Positions 31,353-42,129 of a stretch of 64,000 nt of DNA are shown here, one piece after another. Position 1 is the stretch's first letter. Each line of letters opens with the position of its first letter. Below the pieces are notes generated by a model, which made no database searches, was not told the origin of the DNA, and saw only the letters and a list, made by a program, of their open reading frames with translations. The position numbers and the translations under genes are program-made. The stretch is taken from positions 1 through 64,000 of the forward strand of contig JACEEZ010001248.1 of the NCBI GenBank assembly GCA_016584305.1. The letters run 5' to 3'. This stretch comes from Chionoecetes opilio. Lineage: Eukaryota > Arthropoda > Malacostraca > Decapoda > Majidae.

Positions 31353-31690
31353 CATTCCATCAAAGGTATTCTTCCCATCCAAAGTGCAGACGTCATGATC
31401 GACGTAATCTGCTGCTAGAGGGACTGCAGTGTTTTCATCAACAGTAAAAGAGCCAGACCCACTTGCCAGTCCCGCGTTTCTTTCGAATATTGTTACTTCT
31501 GCATACGACGAACAGTAACCCAGCTGATGGATAAGGTACCTTGACCTAAGGTTGTGGAGTAGCTGAACCGACAAACCGATCTATAGTAATAGTAATCCTC
31601 TAGGACGGATTGCTTGCATAATGCTCTGCCCAATTGCACCTATTTTTTTAAACATCCTGTCTCGCAAAAGCTTTTGATAATAGCAATTTC
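31353..31690 (-). pseudogene. large uncharacterised metazoan protein, fragment upstream of the insertion
   Basis: The minus-strand frame reads GAIGQSIMQAIRP, (stop), VQLLHNLRSRYLIHQLGYCS, SYAEVTIFERNAGL and DYVDHDVCTLDGKNTFDGM, ending at the transposon edge at 31353. The DH-x-TLDGKNTF-x-GM block is the family signature. One in-frame stop is present. The partner fragment is 29570-29777. Another member's N- and C-terminal parts lie at 55064-56057. Confidence 0.65.
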
Positions 31691-32288
31691 AGACTGTTGG
31701 TATTGTAATCATGACCACTTTCTCCATTGATGTCATTAGCAGATGGATACACATCTTTTCTAGGCGAGTCGACAGACTTGATATGATTTATGCATGATTA
31801 TTTTTGCAGCAGCTTCTACTAGGTAAATCTTCTGTAGCTCTATATCTATATCACATTCTTTCGACGTTTTGTGATAATCTATAAGAATTTAATTACCTGT
31901 CTCTGGTAGTGTTACTACATCTGCCTTCCTACTTTCACCTGATATTATGATCTTGTCTTTGTAAAGTTCTAATAGCTTTCTTTACATATGCCTGCGCAGA
32001 CAGAGCTCTGACTTCCTTGAAGATATTCCTTTATTTGGAAATTATGTCTCCAATCAACAGTTGTTCATCATCATTCTCTTCCAGGTAAGCACAGGTATGT
32101 TGGAATGCTTGGTGTTGCTATTCATTAGTTGGTCTCTCTTCACGAATCATGATCGTCGGATGAGTATGCGCGAGGAATGTCTTTTCCACTTCGAAAATTT
32201 ACGCTGCCGTTGTGATGGTAGACACAATCTGCAGCAGGAAGATAACGAAGATAATACTCCAGACGGCCTTCTACATTAAACGACCATT
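31691..32288. other. unassigned sequence before the tandem duplication
   Basis: No supported feature; short frames only. Confidence 0.5.
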
Positions 32289-33986
32289 CATCGCAGCGGC
32301 TTATACAGCACCTTTTTATGGTTTCGGGAACTCTGTAGTTCTTATTTTGACATACTCTGATTTTGGTTTGTTTGGAAAAAAGTCCACAAAGGTATCACAA
32401 AACAAATAGTCAGTAGCACTGGAAAATGCGTATTCATGAAAACTAACACTTTTCCTAGGTATTGCCTCGGCTGCGGTCTGTCGCTACTATATTTCAATGG
32501 TCTTTTTATCCGTATACCTTTTCCTACATAGTACAACGTGAACACTTATTCCAGCTGTTGCAACAACATCGCTTCCACGGCTGCGGCTGGATGCATTTAT
32601 ACCATCTGCTCCTTTTTGCTAGATATGAACCATTCCTGTCCGCTGTCCAATTTCTCTTTACAAATCCCTCACAGTTCTTCAGGGGTCTGCATTCTTGAAG
32701 GCGGACGCACACCGAGTCAGTCTGAAAGAGAAAACACAAATTAATAAACTGTGTTGCAGTATTTAAAAGGAACACATAATACTAGTTTTATAGAAAATGT
32801 TAAGCACAAATACGCAGATTTGATAGTTGGTAGTAGGAATTAAAGAGTTATATATAATATAAGTTTATAAAGATGTTGCAATGTCCATTCTTACATACAC
32901 TCTATACAGTATATTTTATTTAGATTACGTGACGTCATAGTTTGATACTAGCCGTCTAATAAATTGTTTTGTGTCATATAGGTTAATTTAGAAACGAAAA
33001 TGTGCTTTAAAATTTTTACTGATCAAGAAAACCGTCACAACTCTCTCTACAAAGTGAAATTAAAATTTATTGTATTTCGTAAAAAAAATGCCAGTCCGCC
33101 ATTTTGAATTACATTTTTGGGGATGTTCCCGTGGTCCAATTTGTCGGATTTTGGATATGTTTTCTGCAATGGTTCCTGAGCTGGAACAGTGTTTAGAAAG
33201 CTTCTGATGCAATGTTGCCCAGGTCGAAGTTATTTTTGCTCTAGATTGCCTGGACTTTTACGCGGGGTTAATAACGACTTTCAACATCAAAGGATTAAAT
33301 GTTTTACTGTTTTGCTCTTTAATAATCTTTTGATGGCCATATGATATATTTCATTGAATAATTATAGTAAAGTTTCATTTTATTATTTTCCTCGCTCTGC
33401 TCCATTTAATTTCCTCCTCCTCCTCCTATGCCTAGTCCCTCACACACACCGACACACTCTTCCTCGAGCTCTGAATTTTAATCACTTGGTGTATTGCGTT
33501 AATCTTGAAGTCCAGCCAAGCTTAGACACCACATTGACTGCCTCCTCCTCTTCCTAAGACGTGCGGGGCGTCCGGTCTAACATCCACCACAGTGTACCAT
33601 AAACACGCCTCTTCACCACGGGTTTCATACCACTCTCGCTGCGAGATAAATGTTGACTGGCACTTCATTTACCTGTTAACAAGCGGAAATGGCGTAATTA
33701 TTGCATTTTCTGCCTGCAATAAGGTCGGCATCAGAGTCTGTTGTGCAGTAAGTGAATGCAAGATACAGTCAAGACAAGGACAAAAAAAAAGGAGACGATG
33801 CGATTTTCTGAATGCAGGAAAGAACGGAGGGAGGGAAGAGATGGAAGGGAAAGAAATGAGGGAAGACCTGTCGGAGGAGAATTAAAAGTGGCTGAGTAAA
33901 AAAGACCGCAGAAGTCGGTGCTAATTAATGCGCGTCAAGAAGACTGAAAATTAGCAGAAAAGAATTCCATCTTAAGATTTTTCTTT

Positions 33987-34051
<65 letters not shown>

Positions 34052-34579
34052 GAACGATGTATTTTTGGGGAGGCTTATGTGAGTAGTTGTGTACATTTTG
34101 TTTAGTATTAGTAGCAGTAGTAGTAGTTGTTGTTTTATAAAATTCATTGCGACTCATATCAAGGGACTAAAGCCCCTATCTCACATACACGATTTAAGAA
34201 ATTGCGAACACGATTTAAGAAAAGTTGAAAAATCGTGTTGATTCGTGCTCGACCTTGTGGTTTATGCAAATTTCTTAACCAAACACGACCCTCATACGAC
34301 CAAACACGACCCTCATACGACCCTCATACGACCTTCATACGACTGAACACGACACTCATATGACCGTCATAAGATATTCATACGATACAACACGATTTAA
34401 CCTCATTTAACACGACCCCAATACGACTGTCATACAACCAAACACGACTGTCATACGACGCCCATACGATTATACACGAATCATTACGATGTCCATACGA
34501 CTACAAAAATAAACACGATCTCCATACGACTGACTTCATACGACATATTTTTGTTTATTTTGGTCACGTGGGTCATCTA

Positions 34580-34611
34580 TCTATAATAATATAAGCGAAA
34601 GTGTGTGTGTA

Positions 34612-34679
<68 letters not shown>

Positions 34680-34842
34680 TTAGGTTCCACCCCCCGTGGC
34701 GCAATCCCATCATATGGCACAGTTTTGGAACCAGGTTGACCAGGGGAAAGTTTTAAGGCCATTTTGGGGATGATCCGATCACTTTTTTCTTTTTCTTTTT
34801 TTTGCAGCCTATTAGCGAGAATTGTGAAAAAAAAGTGGGTTT
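34580..34842 (+). mobile_element. Helitron 5'-end fragment
   Basis: Starts TCTATAATAATATAAGCG after an A, as in the complete Helitron at 48164-48738 (minus). A (GT)n tract (34604-34678), the CGTGGCGCAATCCCATCAT block and AGCCTATTAGCGAGAA follow, then similarity stops at GTGGGTTT. The 3' hairpin and CTAGT end are missing. It lies within the CATACGAC element. Confidence 0.75.
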
Positions 34843-35094
34843 CTTCCGGTCGTATGACAAATGTATGGATTTCGTGTTCAGGCGTATGGGAGTCGTATGA
34901 AAGGCGTATGAAAGTCGTGTTGAATCGTGTTAAAACGTATGAAGGTCGTATGAGTTTCTTCCCACGCTCCCCAACACGACTGAACGCGACTGAACACGAT
35001 CTTCATACGACTGAACACGATCTTCATACGATTGAACACGACTGTTATACAACCTTCATACGACTTTCATACGACTGAACACGACTTTTCAGCT

Positions 35095-35153
35095 CGGCTT
35101 AAATCGTGTTATAAATTTTTGCATTGCAAAAATTTATAACACGATTTAAGCCG
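35095..35153. repeat. perfect hairpin, 29-bp arms with a 1-base centre
   Basis: CGGCTTAAATCGTGTTATAA… on the left is exactly reverse-complemented on the right of the central T at 35124. The arm contains the ATCGTGTT motif that recurs through the element. A transcript would form a very stable stem. Confidence 0.9.
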
Positions 35154-35543
35154 CTTAAGCTGCGACGTCCATACGACCGCGCGCGACCGACCACGACTTA
35201 ACACGAATGAACACGAATGAGTGCGCGACCTTCATACATTCTAACACGATTTAAGGAAAAACGTTAAATCGTGTTCATTCGTGTTCAGATTCATGAATGT
35301 GAGATAGGGGCTTTACCATAATGTTGCAAAGTTACGCAGGAGGTTCCGTTAACAACCACGTAATATATTTTCCATCACAAAACTAGTCACACTCTACCCA
35401 TTTTTTATCCAACATTAGGATCAATTTCATTGTTTAATCTCCTTTACTAAACCGTTCTCGTATTGTCCGAGATAAGAGATAACCTATTCTTCAACTTACC
35501 AAAAACTCCATCAATAAAAAATGTCAAAATCTTTCTAGTTCAA

Positions 35544-36132
35544 CCCCGCTGTGGGGCGTCACCTTGTCGTGGTGGCGGGGCTTGAAGCGTGGTCGACGGC
35601 GCCACCTCCTCTGGCGGCCTGCCTGCCATTGTTGGGTTCGGTGGCCGTCGGCCTCGTGGACCAAGCGCTCCCCCTTCGTCACTGGGAGGTGGAGACTTCC
35701 GGTGATGTCGCCTTTATGCTTCCTCCCCCTTTCTCTCCTTTCTTAGGGCGATTCTAGGCCCGGTGAGACCCTTCTCTTCCGTCTCACGCTTCTTCTTCCT
35801 TTTATACTTCACGCTCCGCTCCCCACGTGTTTGCCGTGCGTGGCATCCCGTATATTCCCCGCTCGCCCCTCTATCTGGAAGTTGAGTCCACCGGGGGGCG
35901 GGTTGTAGTTCCCTTCGGTGGGCAACACGCTCCTTTGGTAGGGGGTTTGGGGTAAGACGGGAGGTCCAGTGTGGCCCCGCTGGATCAATCGGCTGGTCAT
36001 GCGTTGGCTACGGCCAAGCGGAGGTTGCCTGGTGGGCACCGCATCGGTCCCGCGGCTGCCACCACACACTAGGCAACCAAAGCGTTATTCCCCCCTACTC
36101 CTGGAGTGTTGGGTGAGGTCCTTCCCCAACGA
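35544..36132 (+). repeat. LINE M 5' leader fragment in duplication unit 1
   Basis: Matches 39407-40002 (CTGTGGGGCGTCACCTTGTC onward). It follows the same TTTCTAGTTCAA target sequence and stops at the duplication junction, so it is not an independent insertion. Confidence 0.8.
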
Positions 36133-37840
36133 CATCGCAGCGGCTTATACAGCACCTTTTTATGGGTTTTGGGAAACTCCTGTAGTTCTTTATTTTGACA
36201 TACTCTGATTTTGGTTTGTTTGGAAAAAAGTCCCCAAAGGTATCACAAACAAATAGTCGTAGCACTGGAAAATGCGTATCATGAAACTAACACTTTTCCT
36301 AGGTATTGCCTCGGCTGCGGGTCTGTCGCCTATAATTTCAATGGTCTTTTTATCCGTATACCTTTTCCTAACATAGTACAACGTGAACACTTAGTCCAGC
36401 TGTTGCAACAACATCGCTTCACGGCGCGCTGGATGCATTTATACCCCTCTGCTCCTTTTTTGCTAGATTGAACCATTCCTGTCGCTGTCCAATTTTCTCT
36501 TTACAAATCCCTCACGTTCTTCAGGTCGTCCTGCATTCTTGAAGGCGGACGCACACCGAGTCAGTCTGAAAGAGAAAAACAAATTAATAAACTGTGTTGC
36601 AGTATTTAAAAGGAAAACACATAATACTAGTTTTATAGGAAAATGTTAAGCACAAATACGCCGATTTGTAGTTGTAGTAGGAATTAAAGAGTATATATAT
36701 AAAGTTTATAAAGATGTTGCAATGTCCATCTACATAACTCTATACATATATTTTATTAGATTACGGACGTCATTAGTTTGATACTAGCCGTCTAATCAAA
36801 GTGTTTTGTGTCATATAGGTTAATAGAAACGAAAAATGTGCTTTAAAATTTTTACTGATCAAGAAAACCGTCACAACTCTTCTACAAAGTGAAATTAAAA
36901 TTTATTGTATTTCGTAAAAAAAAATGCCAGTCCGCATTTTGAATTACATTTTTGGGGATGTACGTGGTCCAATGGTCGGGAGTTTGGATATGTTATTCGG
37001 CAATGGTTACTGAGCTGGAAACAGTGTTTAGAAAGCTTCTGATGCAATTGTTGCCCAGGTCGAAAGTTATTTTTGTTTTTTTTTTTCTCTAGATGCCTGG
37101 ACTTTTACGCGGGTGTTAATAACGACTTTTCAACATAAAGGATTAAAGGTTTTACGTTTGCTCTTTAATAATCTCTTTGATGGCCATATGATATATTTCA
37201 TTGAAAATTATAGTAAAGTTTCATTTTATTATTTTCCTCGCTATGCTTCCATTTAATTTCCTCCTCCTCCTCCATGCCTAGTCCTCACACACACCGGACC
37301 CACACTCTTTCTCGAGCTCTGAATTTAATCACCTTGACGTGTATTGCGTTAATCTTGAAGTCCCAGCCAAGCTTAGCCACCACATTGACTGCCTCCCCTC
37401 TCCTAAGACGTGCGGGGTTCCGGTCTAACACCACCAACAGGTACCATAACACGCCTCTTGCACACGGGTTTCATAACCACTCTTCGTGCGAGATTAAATG
37501 TGACTGGCACTCATTTACCTGGTTACACAAGCGGAAAGCGTAATTATTGCATTTTCTGCCTGCAATAAGGTCGCATCAGAGTATGTTGTGCAGTAAGGAA
37601 TGCAGAACAGTCAAGACAATTGACCAAAAAAAAAAAGGAGGACGATTGCGATTTTCTGAATGCAGGAAAGAACGGAGGGAGGGAATGAGAGGAAGGGGAA
37701 AAGAAATGAGGGAAGACCTGTCGGAGGAGAATTAAAAAGTGGTGAGAAAAAAGCCGCAGAAGTCGGTGCTAATTAATGCGCGGCAAGGAAGACGAAAATT
37801 AGCAGAAAAGAATTCACCATCTTAAGATTTTTCTTTCTCT

Positions 37841-37892
<52 letters not shown>

Positions 37893-38008
37893 GAACGATG
37901 TATGTATTTTTTGGGGGAGGCTTATGTGAGTAGTTGGTACATTTTGTTAGTATTAGTAGCAGTAGTAGTAGTGTTTTTTATAAAATCATGGCGACTCCAT
38001 CAAGGGAC

Positions 38009-38476
38009 TAAACCCCTATCTCACATACACGATTTAAGAAATGGCGAAACACGATTTAAGAAAGTTGAAAATCGTTGTTGATTCGTGGCTCGACATTGTG
38101 GTGTTATGCAAATTCTTAACCAAAACACGACTCATCATACGGACCAAAACACGACCCTCATACGACCCTCATACGACCTTCATCGACTGAACAACGAATC
38201 ATATGACGTCATAGATTTCATAACGATACAACACGCTTTAACCTCATTAACACGACCCCACTACGAATGTATACAACCAAACACGACTGTCATACGCGCC
38301 CATACATTATACACGAATCATTACGTGTCCATACGACTACAAAAATAAACCGATCGACATACGACTGATTCATACGAATATTTTTGTTTATTTGGTCACG
38401 GGGTTCAGCTATCTATAAAATATAAGCGAAGTGTGTGTGTATGGTGTGTGTGTGTGTGTGCGTGTGTGTGTGTGTT

Positions 38477-38522
<46 letters not shown>

Positions 38523-39171
38523 GTGTGTGTGCTTAGGTTCCACCCCCCGTGGCGCAATCACAATCGAATGGCACAGTTTTGGAAACAGGTGACCAGGGGA
38601 AAGTTTTAGGCCATTTTGGGATGATCCGATCACTTTTCTTTTCTTTTTTTTGAGCCTATTAGCGAGAATGTGAAAAAAAAAAGTGGGTTTCTTCCGGTCG
38701 TAGACAAATTGATGGTTTTTGTCGGGTTCAGGCGTATGGGTATTGGGAGTAGTAGAAAGGCGTATGAAAGTCGTGGTGAATCGTGTTTAAACGTATGAAG
38801 GTCGTATGAGTTTCTTACCACGCTCACCAACACGACCGACGGACATGAACACGATCTTCATACGACTGAACACGATCTTCATACGATTTTTGAAACACGA
38901 CGTTATACAACCTTCATAAGATTTCATACGACTGAACACGACTTTTCAGCCGGCTTAAATTCGTGTTATAAATTTTGCATTGCAAAAAATTTATAACACG
39001 ATTTAAGCCGCTTAAGCTGCGACGTCCATACGAACCGCGCGCGACCGACACGACTTAACACGACATGAACACGAATGAGTGCGCGACCTTCTACATTCTA
39101 ACACGATTTAAGGAAAAACGTTTAAATCGTGTTCATTCGTGTTCCAGATCAGGAATGTGGATAGGGGCTTA
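38009..39171. mobile_element. foldback element with CATACGAC/AACACGA arrays, copy 2 (in duplication unit 2)
   Basis: Same element as 34168-35315, duplicated with its flanks. Many octamers are altered by single-base indels, which is odd for a recent duplication and may reflect consensus errors. Confidence 0.75.
38412..38691 (+). mobile_element. Helitron 5'-end fragment, copy in duplication unit 2
   Basis: Counterpart of 34580-34842 with the same 3' break point at GTGGGTTT, so the truncation preceded the duplication. Confidence 0.7.
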
Positions 39172-40396
39172 CCATATGTTGCAAAGTTACGCAGGAGGGT
39201 TCCGTTAACAACCACCGTAATCTATTTCCATCACAAAAACTAGTCACACGCTATACCCATTTTTTATCCAACAATTGGATCAATTTCATTGTTTAATCTC
39301 CTTACTAACCCGTTCTCGTATTGTCCGCGGATAGAGATAAACTACCCTTCTTCAACTTACCAAAAACTCCATCAATAAAAAAAATTCAAAATCTTTCTAG
39401 TTCAAAACCAGCTGTGGGGCGTCACCTTGTCGTGGTGGCGGGGCTGAAGCGTTGGTCGACGGCGCCACCTCCCTGGCGGCCGCCTGCCATTGGTTGGTTT
39501 CTGTGGCCGTCGGCCTCGTGGACCAAGCGCCTCCCCCTTCGTCACTGGGAGGTGGAGACTTCCGGGATGTCGCCTTTATGGCTTCATCCCCCTTTCTATC
39601 CTTTCTTAGGGCGATTCTAGGCCCGGTGAGACCCTTCTCTTCCGTCTTACGCTTCTTTCTCCTTTTAAACTGCACGCTTCCGCTCACCACGTGTTTGACG
39701 TGCGTGGCATCCCGTATATTCACCGCTCGCCCCTCTATCTGGGAGTTGAGGCCACCGGGGGGCGGGTTGTAGTTCCCTTCGGGGGCAACACGCTCCTTGG
39801 TAGGGGGGTTGGGGTAAGGACGGGAGGTCCAGTGTGGCCCGCTGGATCAAGCGGCTGGTCATGCGTTGCTACGGCCAAGCGGATGGTTGCTGGTGGGGCA
39901 CCGCATCGGTCCCGCGGCTGCCACCACACACTAGGCAACCAAAGCGTATATACTTCCCCGCCTACTCCTGGAAGCTGGTGGGTGAGGTTCCTCCCCAACA
40001 GACAGCTTCCCCTTGTATGGGCTCTGTGGTGGGTGGGGGCGTGAGAGGTGAAGTAAGTTGTTTATGAGTCAATCAATTAATTACCCGGCCTGCCTCTCTC
40101 TGACGTCCGCTTGTCCTCGACATTCTCCCATTGGATTCCTCTCACATTTGCCACTCTGGCGCCTTCCAGCCCGGGACGTAGGCACGAAGCGGGCAGCCGC
40201 CCCTTCCTCCTCAGCTCCCGGTTGGCGGTCCCGCATCAAGGGACGCAGACGGGATTGAGAGGACGAGCCTGGCCTGGGGGCAATTCTACGTTGGACACCT
40301 TGTCTGCCAACGTGTCCCAGGCTCTGACTTTACAGAGCAAATACATTGAATTTCAAGGCTTATGGTGTGGTTCGCGCATCCGCTTATTTAGGATGA

Positions 40397-41560
40397 CCAA
40401 GGGACGAACCAAATAGGTGATACATATGATTTGCTGACAGCAGATGATGCTTCTCTGCTTATGAGGAAGCAACAAAGATGGAAATTGAGCGAGACATACG
40501 AGCCGAAATCATTCGCTCTGTAAATGTGGAGGACGGCCCTGATGACACATCCCCAAACACTTTTGCGGAAACTAAAAACACTCTACTCCACTGTCCGCAT
40601 AGCACACCCTTCTTGGTACGTGCTATTTATAAGGAAAGGGTGGCAACGTTTTCCTTGCCGCGCGGTACTAGAGAAAGAAATTGGAATGATCCCGGAAGGC
40701 CACCGGAAAAGGTATGGCAGGGGGGTTCTAAATCCGAGCCAAGGGACCCTTACTCAGGCTTCGGCTGCTCTTCCCATTCATCACCGAAGACAGCATTTTC
40801 GATACCCATCCAACCTCATCCAAGTTTCAATACCAGCAAAGGCGTAGTCTACAACTACGACCTTTTGAGTTTTCGGAGCAGAAATTAATAAACATGTGCC
40901 GGAAAAAGTTCAAAGTTCTATAAGGTCAGAGGGAAGCAAAAAAATGATCATTATAACTTTCTAGGGATTCAAGGCTCCGATCCATCAGGATCGGCCCCAG
41001 TCTCTAAAAATAAAAGCCTTTATCGGACCGCCCTATGCAGTGCTATGAGGTAACAGGCTTTGGGCACGGGCAAATTTTTTGTAAATCCCCTCCTCGCTGT
41101 AGTCGAATGCTCGGCGTGGGTGCCATGCCACAGCTGAATGTCGTCAACGCCTACTGCTTCCACTGCCAGTGTTGATCACCCAACGAGTTCCCAACAGTGG
41201 GGGACTTACAAATTGGAGAAGACACCTTTATTTGGAAACTCCCAATTTATCAGGTCTTGGAACGCAGAAGAGAACTTCCCACAGACAAGCAGGCGGAGAG
41301 GAAGCGGAACCTACGCATCTGCGATGGCTGCGCTTTCCACCTAAGACTCCTAATCAGCCTGCTGCAGTTCCACCACCACATTCTCTTCTACCTACTCCCC
41401 ATCCAAGTGAAGAATAAGTCTCGCTTAAACCTGCGACTCTTAGGAGTCTGCTGACTCTTCTCATAATGAGCAATCCAACACCCCCCCTTTTTTCTTTTTT
41501 CGGGGGGGTGCTCGGGGCATGCCGCACGCGGGAAATATGACAATAGTGACTCCTCCTCCC
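40397..41560 (+). pseudogene. LINE M ORF1 (Gag-like), broken
   Basis: Successive plus-strand frames (40478-40888, 41138-41454) appear to form one reading region between the GC-rich leader and the endonuclease, which is where LINE ORF1 lies. Candidate Cys-rich stretches occur near 41100-41170 and 41310-41340 (CDGCAFHL), but I cannot confirm CCHC knuckles. ORF1 proteins bind element RNA. Identity rests mainly on position, so confidence is limited. Confidence 0.5.
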
Positions 41561-42129
41561 CCCTAAGAGGCTCCCAGAATCCATCCTAATAAGGAAGTAT
41601 CAGAAGCGAACTCGCAAGTTCCAATGAGTCCTTAGAGTTCAGTGGCGTCCCTACGGCTAAAATAAATTGCTGAGCGAAGTGGGATGGACGTGCGTAAAAT
41701 ACACCTACTGATAGGTGTGGAGTACTGCCGTGACTCCTAATATCACTGCCCCTGTTACCAACCCTGAACACGGCTAGCGACACCGCTCTACATCACGTAT
41801 GGCGGAAGGTGTCATACAACTTATGGACACAAAAGCAGTTGATAGCCATGCTATAAGCAATCTCAAGACCCTCGTCGGAGCTGATCAGTAAAACCTAGAA
41901 GTGGTTAAAATCATCTGCAGTAAACATACGATCTTACTCTTGCCGCGGGTCCTCGTATGAGAAACCCGATTTCACCGCCGGATGTACGCAAAGCGCAACC
42001 GACATCTGGGAATGTACAGAAAATAGTTACCATCTTCTACAACACAGTGGAAAAAACAGATGGCTGAGGCCTTTCAAATAGCGCAGCGTCTACAGCCGTA
42101 AGGCTTCTGCCATCATCTTCACGCACAAA

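Larger units (their letters stand above)
34168..35315. mobile_element. foldback DNA element with CATACGAC/AACACGA motif arrays, copy 1
   Basis: Termini are inverted: AAGCCCCTATCTCACAT from 34170 and its reverse complement ending at 35313, with TA on both outsides (34168-34169, 35314-35315). The interior is crowded with ACGA-containing octamers, CATACGAC and AACACGAC/T, about a dozen CATACGAC on the plus strand in the two flanks and several inverted (GTCGTATG) in the middle. TTAAATCGTGTT-type blocks lie near both ends. A perfect 29-bp-arm hairpin lies at 35095-35153. A Helitron 5' fragment is inserted at 34580. No transposase is present. Repeated subterminal motifs usually bind the transposase. 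The superfamily is unknown. Confidence 0.75.
32289..36132 (+). repeat. 3.84-kb tandem duplication, unit 1
   Basis: From CATCGCAGCGGCTTATACAG to the junction at 36132/36133, where the same phrase begins again. The unit contains unassigned DNA (32289-34167), including a (CT)n tract at 33985-34048, the CATACGAC foldback element (34168-35315), and the first ~590 bp of the LINE whose full copy starts at 39407. The right junction therefore lies inside a LINE 5' leader. Confidence 0.85.
36133..40002 (+). repeat. 3.87-kb tandem duplication, unit 2, with dense small indels
   Basis: Collinear with unit 1 throughout. Compared with it, single-base insertions and deletions occur every few tens of bases (e.g. 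TCACAAACAAATAGTCG against TCACAAAACAAATAGTCAG). It continues into the rest of the LINE after 40002. Microsatellites corresponding to those in unit 1 are at 37843-37890 (CT) and 38430-38530 (GT). Confidence 0.85.

Noticed and set aside
32289..34167. Short frames around 32342-32775 and 33354-33885 as host exons
   Set aside because: No domain, no convincing splice pattern, and the frames are not kept in the duplicated copy at 36190-37735.
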